The position numbers and the translations under genes were made by a program. From NCBI GenBank assembly GCA_041746135.1, contig JBGTHQ010000041.1:9018-73017 (forward strand): a stretch of DNA of 64,000 bases, read 5' to 3'. Origin of the DNA: Alg239-R122 sp041746135. GTDB taxonomy: Bacteria > Pseudomonadota > Alphaproteobacteria > Sphingomonadales > Sphingomonadaceae. Position 1 is the first letter of the stretch. Each line of letters opens with the position of its first letter. The notes beneath the pieces were generated by a model. That model worked only from the letters and a program-made list of their open reading frames with translations, made no database searches and was not told the DNA's origin. Of this stretch, positions 26,782 through 35,513 are shown one piece after another.

Positions 26782-27834
26782 CTAGAAAGCGGCTTGAATT
26801 GAGAGCAGCCCGCCGCGCTGGGCATCGGAGGTTGCCACCGATCCCAGATCGACATAGGCAATGGTGGCAGTGATATTGCGGGTAAGCGAATAGGCTGCAA
26901 AGATATCGAACCAGTCGTCTTCCCGCGCGATGGAAAGATTGTCCGGTTTGGTGCGATATTCGCCGCCCACGATCAGGCGGCGGGAAAACTGATAGGCCAG
27001 CAGCCCTTCGAATTGAAGCGAATACCCAGTGTTCGCGTCGCCGCCGAATCCGAGCAAGCCGTTCTGGTTCGCTTTGGTATAGCGCAGTGTCGCGTTGACG
27101 AAGACGCTTTGGGCCAGAAACAGCTTTGTGGCGCTGGAATAAAAATCGGTCCCCGCATCGCTGCGTGCACCGACGGCCCGGGTGACATCGCCATCCTGGT
27201 TGCGCTTGTGCTGCACGCCGATTGCTATCTGCGGCAGAAAAGGGTCGCCATATACCACATCGCCGAGCAGTTTGACTTTGGCACCGTAAACGTCCTGGTT
27301 GAGCGTATAGCCATAACCGAGACCCAGTGCCGCACCGATGCCTTTCGTATCCAGATTCTGTCGCGCGTAGCTGAGCTCGATGCGGTTATAAAGCCCTATA
27401 GCTGCACCATAGGTCATCCAGCCATAATCGGGAAATTCCCCCAATGCGATATGCGCCGACACGCCGATATTGTCGCGCGTGGCATTGCCAGCGATTACAG
27501 CCGCTGCCGAAATCCCGCCGCCCGACGCGCCGTCGATCGTCGTGACACCATTCGTCAACAAAAGCCGGGTGCGGTTTGCAGGACCGGTCTCGTCGCGGGT
27601 TTCGCTTCGATCCGGTAAAGCATCGTTTGCAAATGAAGGGACTGCCTCCTGCTCCCATTCGCTTTCCGTTTCAGGACCGACAACCTCTGTATCCGATATC
27701 GGGCCAGATATGACGATACGATCATCGGTTTCCTGCATTTCACTCGCCTGAGCAGAAAGGCCGCTCGCAAAAGCACTTGCCGCAACTGCGATAAGGGTCA
27801 TGCGGGAATATATTATAAAAAAACGAGTAACCAT
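26782..27834 (-). CDS. DUF3034 family outer-membrane beta-barrel protein
   Basis: A 350-residue exported protein. A signal-like N-terminus (MTLIAVAASAFASGLSAQA, from the ATG at codon 12) is followed by an acidic linker and the DUF3034 start RLLLTNGVTTIDGASGGG. The rest is amphipathic beta-strands ending in a C-terminal aromatic residue (SIQAAF), as in outer-membrane barrels. The function of DUF3034 is not known. It is divergent from the cupredoxin gene across 119 bp, and that pairing with cupredoxin-like and c-di-GMP genes is, from memory, recurrent. Confidence 0.8.
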   Translation of the reverse strand: MVTRFFIIYSRMTLIAVAASAFASGLSAQASEMQETDDRIVISGPISDTEVVGPETESEWEQEAVPSFANDALPDRSETRDETGPANRTRLLLTNGVTTIDGASGGGISAAAVIAGNATRDNIGVSAHIALGEFPDYGWMTYGAAIGLYNRIELSYARQNLDTKGIGAALGLGYGYTLNQDVYGAKVKLLGDVVYGDPFLPQIAIGVQHKRNQDGDVTRAVGARSDAGTDFYSSATKLFLAQSVFVNATLRYTKANQNGLLGFGGDANTGYSLQFEGLLAYQFSRRLIVGGEYRTKPDNLSIAREDDWFDIFAAYSLTRNITATIAYVDLGSVATSDAQRGGLLSIQAAF

Positions 27835-27953
27835 GCAAAACCGTCTAGACGTTTCGTATAAAAATTCGGTTAAACCCCAAGTGTGAAATGAAATTTACGC
27901 GTCCCAGGCACCGATTTATCCAATTATTAATTTTACGGTATTAAACGGGCGAT

Positions 27954-28580
27954 ATGAAAAAGATAATATTCTGGATATCCGTTTTTTGTGGCGCAATCGG
28001 CACGGGTCTGTTCAGCTTTGCTGGCGCTGCCGCCGACGGAAACCGGCTGTTTTTCGAGGTGAAGGATCAGAATGGCATGCCGGTGCGCGATGCGGTTGTG
28101 ATGGTCTATCCCAAAAGCGGCGCTTCGGGCCCGATAGATTTTGCGTGGCCGAACATTATGAATCAAAAAGATATTTCCTTTCAGCCCGGTACCTTGATCG
28201 TGCCGCGAGGCGCCAATGTCAGCTTTCCCAATTACGACCGCGTTCGGCACAGCGTATATAGTTTTTCCAGTGCCGCGCGTTTCGAACTCAGCCTCTATGG
28301 CCGTGACCAGTCGCGTTCCTACCGTTTCGCCAAACCCGGGCCGGTTGCGCTAGGGTGCAATATTCACGACGAAATGAAAGGATATATCCGCGTGGTGGAC
28401 ACGCCCTATGCTGCAAAGGCGAATCATAACGGGCGTCTCTTGATCAAGGACCTGCCTGCCGGCCAAGCCAGCATTAGGATCTGGCATCCCGGCAACCGCG
28501 TACGGGGGGGCGACAGCGGCATGAATGCCTATATTTCTCCCGGCACGAACAGCAAGAATATCAGTCTGAACCTCAGGTAA
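27954..28580 (+). CDS. Cupredoxin-like periplasmic protein (often annotated methylamine utilization protein)
   Basis: A 208-residue exported protein with signal peptide MKKIIFWISVFCGAIGTGLF...AAA. The plastocyanin-like domain shows possible type I copper ligands: His in DRVRHSVYSF, Cys and His in GCNIHDEMKGY, and the nearby Met. A carboxypeptidase-regulatory-like beta domain (GRLLIKDLPAGQASIRIWHPG) follows. Despite the common name there is no methylamine dehydrogenase here. The stop overlaps the start of the GGDEF-EAL gene (TAATG), so the two products are made together. Confidence 0.82.
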   Translation: MKKIIFWISVFCGAIGTGLFSFAGAAADGNRLFFEVKDQNGMPVRDAVVMVYPKSGASGPIDFAWPNIMNQKDISFQPGTLIVPRGANVSFPNYDRVRHSVYSFSSAARFELSLYGRDQSRSYRFAKPGPVALGCNIHDEMKGYIRVVDTPYAAKANHNGRLLIKDLPAGQASIRIWHPGNRVRGGDSGMNAYISPGTNSKNISLNLR

Positions 28581-30898
28581 TGCCCCGCAACTTCTTTCGT
28601 TTCGGATCACTGTCGGTCCGCATCGCCACATTATATGCGGTTTTGTTTGCCGCCGCATTTGCAATCTTCATATTCGTCGCGTCCACCGGTATCGAACAAT
28701 ATGCGGAAACTGTGGTCAAACGTGAGATGCAGGCCAATGCAAAAGCCTTTGACCGGGTGTTGCAATTGCGGTCAGCGCAAATGTCCGACGCAGCAAGCGT
28801 TCTGGCCGCTGATTTCGGTTTTCGTGAAGCCATTGCATTGGGCGACGCGCCCACGATCGAAAGCGCGCTTGTAACCATACGCAACCGGCTGGATGCTCCC
28901 ACCGCCTTTATCATGAATCTGGAGGGCGATGTAATCGGCCTGAAAAGAAGCATAAGCGATCGCGATCTCAATAATTTATGGTCTGCACTGGATACAGGTC
29001 AGAAAACCGGCCTGATGCAGATCGAAGGGCAATATTATGGTGCAGTATCGGCGCCTATCGAAGCACCCGATCTGATCGGATGGCTGGTCATCGGTAAACC
29101 GCTCAATAAGGCATCCATGACGGAATTGTCGCAGCTTTCCGCAATTGACTTCTCCGCAAAAGTTATTGCCGCCGACAAATTGCCCAAGGCACTGGCACAT
29201 GGCAATCGTGAGGCTGCTACTCAAGTGCAGAGTACAGAAGAGGGAGAACGCATATTATATCGTATTTCCACGCTTCCGTCACTGGGCGCGTCGGTTCAGC
29301 CCAAACTGGTACTGCGCCACTCTTTGAGCGCCTCACTGGGGGAATATAGTCCGGTATTGTGGCTTTTAATAGGATTAAGCATCGTTGGAATATTGATAGT
29401 CATCATCGTCGGAACCTCTATCGCCCGCAATATTACAAAGCCCCTTCATAAACTTGACAAGGCCGCAAGGCAAATTAGCGCTGGCGAACGTAGCCGTGTC
29501 GATGTCTCGTCCAATGACGAGATAGGTCGTCTTGCGCAGACGTTCAACGAAATGGTGGAAGCCATTACCGAACGTGAAGATGAAATATCGCATATCGCTC
29601 TGCACGATGCGCTGACCGATCTGCCCAATCGCAAATATTATCGCGAAGAGCTGGACCTTGCCCTCAAACGCCGCTCCAAAAATGAGCTTATCGCGGTCTA
29701 TTATATGGATCTCGACAATTTCAAATCGGTCAATGATACCATGGGTCACCCGGTTGGCGATCAGCTGCTGCAACAGGTTGCGACCCGGTTGGCCGAATGC
29801 CTGGGAGAAATCTTGCTGGCACGGTTGGGCGGCGACGAGTTTGCCATTCTCGTCAGAAACGCTCAAAACGTGGAAAATATCGCTTCGGTTGCCGAGCGGT
29901 TGCAAAAAGCACTGGCCAAGCCATTCGGGATAAACGGAAATTTTCTGACTGCGGAAACAAGCATCGGTATTGCTGTGGCGCCGCTTGATGGCGAGAGTCC
30001 CGATACGCTGATGAAAAATGCCGATCTTGCGCTCTATCGTGCAAAAATGCAGGGCAAAGGCAGCTACCGGTTTTTCGAACAGGACATGGATGAGCAGGCG
30101 CGTACCCGTAGACAGCTGGAGACCGACCTGAAAGTTGCTATTCAAGAGGGCCAGTTCGAGCTTTACTATCAACCGCTTTTCAATATCCAGAAACGCGCCA
30201 TAAACGGTTTCGAAGCCTTGATCCGGTGGAACCATCCCGAACGCGGACTGGTGCCTCCATTGGATTTTATTCCTCTGGCTGAGGAGACCGGATTGATTGT
30301 ACCGATCGGCGAATGGGTGGTGAAAGAAGCCTGCGCACAGGCGGCAGAATGGCCAGAACATATCCGTATCGCCGTCAATGTGTCGCCGGTACAGTTCCGC
30401 AGCAAAGGGCTCAATACGGTAATCCTTCAGGCGCTCGCCCAGTCGGGGCTGGCTCCGGAACGGCTGGAACTGGAAATCACCGAATCGCTGCTGATCGAAA
30501 ATGTAGCGGATACACTTTCGTCGCTGCACAATTTGCGCGCCATGGGCGTTCGTATCTCGCTCGACGATTTCGGCACCGGATACAGCTCGCTCAGTTATTT
30601 GCGCAATTTTCCTTTCGACAAGATCAAGATTGATCGCAGCTTCGTGGTCGATATCATGTCGAGCAAGGGGTCGAGCGCGATCATTCAGGCCATTACGGGA
30701 TTGGCGACCGCGTTCGGGATGGATACGCTAGCAGAAGGTGTCGAGGAAAGTGAACAGATCGATGTGCTGCTCGCGCATGGATGCCAGAATATCCAGGGAT
30801 TTCTGCTCAGCGAGCCGGTACCGATCGGCCAAGTTCCGGGCCTGATTGCGCAATTGTCATCGGACGGACACCTGCATAAGCATACGCGAGTAGCCTGA
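28580..30898 (+). CDS. Membrane-bound GGDEF-EAL cyclic-di-GMP enzyme with periplasmic sensor
   Basis: A 772-residue bifunctional-type protein. Order: transmembrane helix about 13-35, a periplasmic sensor of about 220 residues, second helix about 255-280, HAMP (ITKPLHKLDKAARQISAGE), GGDEF domain with intact R415-LGGDEF421, and EAL domain with E545-A-L and DDFGTGYSSLSYL. Both active sites look complete, so synthesis and breakdown of c-di-GMP are both possible. Translation is coupled to the cupredoxin-like gene, which suggests that the periplasmic part senses the state of that protein. No ligand is known. Confidence 0.92.
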   Translation: MPRNFFRFGSLSVRIATLYAVLFAAAFAIFIFVASTGIEQYAETVVKREMQANAKAFDRVLQLRSAQMSDAASVLAADFGFREAIALGDAPTIESALVTIRNRLDAPTAFIMNLEGDVIGLKRSISDRDLNNLWSALDTGQKTGLMQIEGQYYGAVSAPIEAPDLIGWLVIGKPLNKASMTELSQLSAIDFSAKVIAADKLPKALAHGNREAATQVQSTEEGERILYRISTLPSLGASVQPKLVLRHSLSASLGEYSPVLWLLIGLSIVGILIVIIVGTSIARNITKPLHKLDKAARQISAGERSRVDVSSNDEIGRLAQTFNEMVEAITEREDEISHIALHDALTDLPNRKYYREELDLALKRRSKNELIAVYYMDLDNFKSVNDTMGHPVGDQLLQQVATRLAECLGEILLARLGGDEFAILVRNAQNVENIASVAERLQKALAKPFGINGNFLTAETSIGIAVAPLDGESPDTLMKNADLALYRAKMQGKGSYRFFEQDMDEQARTRRQLETDLKVAIQEGQFELYYQPLFNIQKRAINGFEALIRWNHPERGLVPPLDFIPLAEETGLIVPIGEWVVKEACAQAAEWPEHIRIAVNVSPVQFRSKGLNTVILQALAQSGLAPERLELEITESLLIENVADTLSSLHNLRAMGVRISLDDFGTGYSSLSYLRNFPFDKIKIDRSFVVDIMSSKGSSAIIQAITGLATAFGMDTLAEGVEESEQIDVLLAHGCQNIQGFLLSEPVPIGQVPGLIAQLSSDGHLHKHTRVA

Positions 30899-30939
30899 GC
30901 GTAATACCGGACATTGCCGGGCTTATGAAGTGATAATGT

Positions 30940-31014
30940 TGGCTGGGGTGGCAGGGATCGAACCTGCGAATGCCGCTACCAAAAAGCGGTGCCTTACCAC
31001 TTGGCCACACCCCA
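30940..31014 (-). tRNA. tRNA-Gln (TTG anticodon)
   Basis: On the minus strand the acceptor TGGGGTG pairs with CACCCCA; the D arm has GGCCAAGTGGTAAGGC, the anticodon stem CCGCT/AGCGG holds loop TTTTGGT (anticodon TTG), the T arm contains TTCGATC, and the discriminator G is followed by an encoded CCA at 30940-30942. Confidence 0.96.
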
Positions 31015-31091
31015 CCAACAGGCGGGCTATTAACCCAAGCGCAGGCGCGGGGCAAGCCATTGCGGCAGCTTTTTTACAGTATGCTAAAACG

Positions 31092-32189
31092 CTAAAATAA
31101 ACGTTTGACCCATCCATGCGAGTCGGGGGCTTTGCCGCGCTGGATATCGACGAGCCTGGCGTGCATTTTCTGTGTGACCTGACCATTGCCACCATTGCCG
31201 ATGGTGAAGTGACCATATGAAGACTTGACCGCCCCCACCGATGTCACCACCGCCGCGGTTCCGCAGGCGAATGTTTCCAGCAACGTGCCGCTGGCCGCAT
31301 CCTCGCGCCATTGCGCCATGGAATATGGCTCTTCCTGAACATCATAGCCGTCTTCGCGTGCGAGCGTGATGATTGAATCGCGGGTGATGCCGGGCAAAAT
31401 TGTACCGGTGAGCGGCGGGGTGACAATTTTTCCGCCCTCCATCACGAAAAACAGGTTCATGCCGCCCAGTTCCTCCACCCAGGTGCGCGTCGCGGCGTCG
31501 AGGAACACGACCTGGTCGCAGCCCTGCTGCGCGGCCTGGATCTGTGCGGCCATGCCTGCGGCGTAATTGCCCCCGCATTTGGCCGCGCCGGTACCGCCGG
31601 GAGCGGCGCGGCTATAGTCGTCGCTGGCCCATACGGTAATCGCTTTGGCGCCGCTTTTGAAATAGGCGCCGGCGGGAGAAGCAATAACCAGATAGGTATA
31701 TTTCCGCGCGGGCCGTGCGGCCAGAAACACCTCGCTCGCAAACATGAATGGCCGCAGATACAGCGATGTGCCTTCGCCCGGCGGCATCCAATCGCGGTCA
31801 TGTTCGACAAGCGCAGATACCGATTCGACAAACAGCTTTTCGGGCAGTTCGGGCATTGCCATACGCCGCGCCGAATCCTGAAATCGCTGCGCGTTCGCAT
31901 GAGGCCGGAACAACGCCGTGGACCCGTTCTCGAGCTTGTACGCTTTCATACCCTCGAATATTTCCTGCGCATAATGCAGGACCGAGGTTGCCGGATCCAT
32001 GGGAATGGGTGCACGTGCCTCAATCCGTGTATCATGCCAGCCGACACCTTCGGTATAATCGATCACCACCATATGGTCGGTAAAAACCGTACCGAAACCC
32101 GGGTCGGCAAGCAATTTGGCGCGCACGTCGCGCGGCACTGGGCTGGTATTGGGCGTAATCCGGAATGCGGGGGTGTCGGTGCCGTTCAT
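31092..32189 (-). CDS. ilvE: Branched-chain amino acid aminotransferase
   Basis: PLP enzyme for the last step of Ile, Leu and Val synthesis. The 365-residue protein is of the larger (type II) IlvE group: HYAQEIFEGMKAYKLENGS, LRPFMFAS, the PLP-lysine region GTGAAKCGGNYA, and EELGGMNLFFV with TPPLTGTILPGITRDSI. The start at 32189 has GAGGATGAC directly upstream; ATGs at 32204 and 32237 are alternatives. It is divergent from the MarR-type gene. Confidence 0.94.
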   Translation of the reverse strand: MNGTDTPAFRITPNTSPVPRDVRAKLLADPGFGTVFTDHMVVIDYTEGVGWHDTRIEARAPIPMDPATSVLHYAQEIFEGMKAYKLENGSTALFRPHANAQRFQDSARRMAMPELPEKLFVESVSALVEHDRDWMPPGEGTSLYLRPFMFASEVFLAARPARKYTYLVIASPAGAYFKSGAKAITVWASDDYSRAAPGGTGAAKCGGNYAAGMAAQIQAAQQGCDQVVFLDAATRTWVEELGGMNLFFVMEGGKIVTPPLTGTILPGITRDSIITLAREDGYDVQEEPYSMAQWREDAASGTLLETFACGTAAVVTSVGAVKSSYGHFTIGNGGNGQVTQKMHARLVDIQRGKAPDSHGWVKRLF

Positions 32190-32302
32190 GTCATCCTCGT
32201 GCATAGGTGATATTGTGTTGATGCCAGGCAATAGCACGCCGCCCCGATTAACATATACCCGTTAAACTTGCGCGGGATTAGCTATGCTGGCATTTAAGGT
32301 CA

Positions 32303-32848
32303 ATGGTCGACGATAACAGCAGCAGAAACGGAATAGGCAGCAGCTTATCGGCGGCGGCGTCGCCATTGTTCCTGCGCGAGGACGAAGTGCGGCGCGGAAT
32401 CGAGTTGCTGCATTTCGGCTATACCCGGCTGATGCGCACGCTCGATTCGCGGCTGGAAGCGGAAGGATTGGGCAGGGCGCACCAGCGCACGCTCTATTTC
32501 ATCGCGCGAAGCCCGAACCTTTCGGTGACGCAGCTGTTGCAGCGACTGGCGATCACCAAGCAGTCTTTGGGGCGGGTGATGAAAGACTTGGATGCGCGCC
32601 GACTTGTCGAAACGCAGCAGGGACGCAGCGACCGGCGACAAAAATTGTTGCGACTGACCGATGCGGGCTATGCGCTGGAGGCCGAACTGTTCGCCGCATT
32701 GCGAGAGAAAATGTCGGCGGCCTACCGGCATGCGGGGCAGGAATCGGTCACGGGCTTCTGGCGTGTGTTGGAAGGTTTGCTGCCCGAATCTGATCGCGCG
32801 ATGATCGGCGAAATGGCGGGTGACAGGATTACTCGATCACGACCGTAG
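32303..32848 (+). CDS. MarR family transcriptional regulator
   Basis: A 181-residue winged-helix regulator. The DNA-binding part is LSVTQLLQRLAITKQSLGRVMKDLDARRLVETQQGRSDRRQKLLRLTDAG, with the MarR wing motif. A 20-residue N-terminal extension is rich in Ser and Asn. It diverges from ilvE over a 113-bp gap, so ilvE could be a target; this is inference only. Its 3' end overlaps the convergent amidase gene by 20 bp. Confidence 0.9.
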   Translation: MVDDNSSRNGIGSSLSAAASPLFLREDEVRRGIELLHFGYTRLMRTLDSRLEAEGLGRAHQRTLYFIARSPNLSVTQLLQRLAITKQSLGRVMKDLDARRLVETQQGRSDRRQKLLRLTDAGYALEAELFAALREKMSAAYRHAGQESVTGFWRVLEGLLPESDRAMIGEMAGDRITRSRP

Positions 32849-34445
32849 CGCGGTAAGTGGGCGCGTGACGCGCCTGACTGGCCTGCTCGAAAGCATAGCC
32901 GGCGCGGATCACGTCGGCATCATTCCATTTCGATCCGATGATGCTCAGACCGACCGGCAACCCTTCGACATATCCCATCGGCACGGTGATATGCGGATAT
33001 CCCGCTACCGCGGGAAGCCTGCTCTGGCTGGGGCCGCCGAAATTGTCGCCATTGACGACGTCGCTGACCCAGGCGGGACCATTGCTGGGACCGATCAGGA
33101 ATTTTACGTCATGTTCTCGCAATAACCTGTCGATGCCTTCGGGCCCCGCAAGACGGCGGGCGGTGGCAAGGGCGGTGCGATATTCTTCGCTGTCCAGTGC
33201 CTGCTGACTTTCGCCCAATTCAAACAGGTCCTGTCCGAACCAGCGCAATTCGGTGGCGGCATTGGCAGTGTTGTACGCGATCAGGTCCGCCAGCGTGCGG
33301 CTTGCAACGGTAGCAGGCGTCGATGCCAGATAGGCGTTCATGTCGGCCTTCAATTCCACCATAAGCACCTTGAACTCGTTATCTCCCAAAGACTCAAGCC
33401 CGGTGCGCGTGTCCTTGATATCGACAAGCACGGCCCCTGCCGCTTCGAGCTGTTTCAACGCTCTGGCAAAAACCGCCTGCACATCCGTGTCATCGCCGAT
33501 CCGGTCGCGCATTACGCCGATGCGGACACCCTGCAGGAAATCGGGCGACAGCCCGGCAGCGAAATCAACCGCAAAATCGCCTGCATCCGCCGTCGCACCG
33601 TCCAGTGGATCGCTGCCCGCCATGGCGGTTAGCATGATGGCGGCATCCTCTACACTGCGCGCCATCGGACCCGCGGTGTCCTGGCTGTGCGAGATCGGCA
33701 CGATATGCGTGCGCGACACCATGCCGACGGTAGGCTTGAACCCGACCAGACCGTTGATCGCGGCAGGGCAGGTAATCGATCCATCGGTTTCGGTGCCGAC
33801 AGTGGCCGCCGCGAGGCTGGCCGCAGCTGCCGCACCGCTGCCAGAGGAAGACCCGCAAGCGTTGCGGTCGAGCGCATAGGGATTGCGGACCAGTCCGCCG
33901 ACACTGCTCCATCCGCTGGTCGAATTGTTGCTGCGGATATTGGCCCATTGCGACAGGTTCGTCTTGCCGATAATAATCGCGCCCGCTTCTTTCAGCCGCG
34001 TAACCATCGGCGCATCGCGGTTCGTCACGTTCTGCAACAGTGCGGTTGATCCGGCGGTAGTCGGAACGGGTCCGGCAACTTCGATATTGTCCTTCACCAT
34101 GACCGGTATACCATGCATAGGACCGCGCATTTTACCGGCGACGCGTTCGGCATCGAGTGTTCTGGCCTGCTGCAGGGCATCGGGCATCAGAGCGATAACG
34201 CTGTTCAATCTGGGACCCTTGCGATCGAGTCGTTCGATCCGTTGCAGATAGGCGGTGACCAGCGCTTCGCTGGTGGTCGTACCGCGTGCCAATGCCTGTT
34301 GCAGGTCGGATATCGACATCTCCTCGACATTCGGGACTGTTGCTGGCGCTGTCCTGCTGGATGGGACGGGGGCGGCATGGGCCGGACCGGTTAGCACGGC
34401 CCCTGCCAACAGCATCGCGATCACCCGAAACGAATTTTTCTGCAT
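32829..34445 (-). CDS. Exported amidase-signature hydrolase
   Basis: A 538-residue amidase-signature protein. A signal peptide is seen (MQKNSFRVIAMLLAGAVLTGPAHA). The Ser-cisSer-Lys triad is in place: Lys in GIPVMVKDN, the Gly/Ser block ACGSSSGSGAAAAASL, and the nucleophile region TETDGSITCPAA. It is close to GatA in sequence, but no gatB or gatC is near and the signal peptide rules out a tRNA amidotransferase role; hydrolysis of a periplasmic amide is likely. Upstream lie a hairpin and an 18-codon gene in the same orientation. Confidence 0.9.
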   Translation of the reverse strand: MQKNSFRVIAMLLAGAVLTGPAHAAPVPSSRTAPATVPNVEEMSISDLQQALARGTTTSEALVTAYLQRIERLDRKGPRLNSVIALMPDALQQARTLDAERVAGKMRGPMHGIPVMVKDNIEVAGPVPTTAGSTALLQNVTNRDAPMVTRLKEAGAIIIGKTNLSQWANIRSNNSTSGWSSVGGLVRNPYALDRNACGSSSGSGAAAAASLAAATVGTETDGSITCPAAINGLVGFKPTVGMVSRTHIVPISHSQDTAGPMARSVEDAAIMLTAMAGSDPLDGATADAGDFAVDFAAGLSPDFLQGVRIGVMRDRIGDDTDVQAVFARALKQLEAAGAVLVDIKDTRTGLESLGDNEFKVLMVELKADMNAYLASTPATVASRTLADLIAYNTANAATELRWFGQDLFELGESQQALDSEEYRTALATARRLAGPEGIDRLLREHDVKFLIGPSNGPAWVSDVVNGDNFGGPSQSRLPAVAGYPHITVPMGYVEGLPVGLSIIGSKWNDADVIRAGYAFEQASQARHAPTYRATVVIE

Positions 34446-34541
34446 GTAAAATCCTTATTTGCAAACCATATCTTTGCCATGATTCGGGAACGTTGGGAAG
34501 ACATCCCAACTGCGGCCAAAACAAATGCTGCGAAAATGGAA

Positions 34542-34572
34542 AGAGCCGCCGGGACTGATCCCAGGCGGCTCT
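34542..34572 (-). terminator. Hairpin between the 18-codon gene and the amidase gene
   Basis: AGAGCCGCC (34542-34550) pairs with GGCGGCTCT (34564-34572), extended by GGGA/TCCC with a one-base bulge and a CTGA loop. On the minus strand TTCCATTTT follows, a weak U-tract. It ends the transcript of the 18-codon gene, either always or as an attenuator ahead of the amidase. Confidence 0.65.
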
Positions 34573-34650
34573 CAACATGGTCAGCGGCCGGAAGTGCCGC
34601 CAGTTGGAGTTATCCAAAATGCTAAATTAGCAAACCAGTATTTCGCTAGT

Positions 34651-34707
34651 TTAGCGGACGTCACTCCATACGGACTTGACCGACCCCTGTGCTGAACCAT
34701 GAGACAT
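34651..34707 (-). CDS. 18-residue peptide gene with a near-maximal ribosome binding site
   Basis: The frame encodes MSHGSAQGSVKSVWSDVR and stops. The support is the ribosome binding site: AAAGGAGGTGATCC at 34709-34722 is complementary to at least 14 nt of the usual 16S 3' end, with 7 nt between GGAGG and the ATG, which is ideal. A stem-loop with weak U-tract follows about 80 bp past the stop. The peptide is polar, has no transmembrane or signal segment, and resembles nothing I recognise. It may be a small protein, or a leader peptide for the amidase gene 200 bp downstream. A second ATG at 34700 in another frame (39 codons) is too far from the site. Confidence 0.5.
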   Translation of the reverse strand: MSHGSAQGSVKSVWSDVR

Positions 34708-34858
34708 CGGATCACCTCCTTTCGCGTGTTGAAAATAATATGCCGTAACCATCGTTTTGACTCCGGTTGTTGCAATTGGGACTTTGAATCAAAATGCGGG
34801 AGACAACAAGGGTTGTAATTTATTTTTTTGCCGTCAAAATGTCCGGCTTGCACTTTGC

Positions 34859-35407
34859 TTATTTTCGACAATCTTCCACTACGCGCGTAAATTCCGGATA
34901 GATCGGGATGGCGAGCGGCGTGGTTCCGTCAGTTTCGACGATAAACCGTCCGCGGCTGAAGGCGATCTTGTCGAGCATATCGTCATTCGCCTGTAATTCG
35001 GTAGCAAGATAGGGCGGCGTCCCGCCCGCATTTCCCGCCGTATATTGCTTTAACCCTGCCGTGGCACGCAGCGTCATTGTGACAGGCGCGCTGCTTTGTC
35101 CGGCGCGGGACAGGAAAATACTGCGGCGGCTTGCATCGCAGCGGATCAGGAACCTTGCGCCTTCGCCCGGCGCACCGAATAAAGCAATCGATCCGCGCTG
35201 GTCGTCGCGATATACCCAGTCGCCCGGTGTTATTGGCCAGTCGCGCCAGTCACCGACCGGGCTTGCCGCCTGAACGGTCGGCGGTGCAGGTTGCGGAGCG
35301 GCACGCGGTTCGGGACGTGGCGCGGGTGGTGGCTTGGGTGCGACGCAGGCGGAAATGGCCAGAAGGCTGGCCAGAGCGGCGAAAACGGGAGCGGAGTTTT
35401 TCATCAT
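34859..35407 (-). CDS. Putative lipoprotein of unknown function
   Basis: About 182 residues from the ATG at 35407 (or 35404, the next codon). The N-terminus MKNSAPVFAALASLLAISAC is a lipoprotein signal with lipobox ISAC; a Pro/Ala-rich spacer follows (PKPPPAPRPEPRAAPQPAPP), then a compact beta-rich domain (GDWRDWPITPGDWVYRDDQRG, FLIRCDASRRSIFLSR). The pattern of similar sphingomonad lipoproteins is familiar, but no function is known. Two Cys late in the sequence may form a disulfide. It is divergent from tlyA. Confidence 0.75.
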   Translation of the reverse strand: MMKNSAPVFAALASLLAISACVAPKPPPAPRPEPRAAPQPAPPTVQAASPVGDWRDWPITPGDWVYRDDQRGSIALFGAPGEGARFLIRCDASRRSIFLSRAGQSSAPVTMTLRATAGLKQYTAGNAGGTPPYLATELQANDDMLDKIAFSRGRFIVETDGTTPLAIPIYPEFTRVVEDCRK

Positions 35408-35513
35408 GGGTACGAGTGTAAATCGCGCCCGGCAAAGCCTCAACCAGAAAGTGAAGTTTCTTGGCATTTAGGCATTGGAAAGACGCCTGTTTGCACGCTA
35501 CGGTTCGTAGGCG

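Noticed and set aside
29375..30529. A 384-codon minus-strand frame
   Set aside because: Antisense to the GGDEF-EAL gene, whose domains are all intact.
34709..34722. A possible fragment of the 16S rRNA 3' end on the plus strand
   Set aside because: The match ends at both sides of the anti-SD segment; flanking bases do not resemble 16S. It is better explained as an extended SD on the minus strand.
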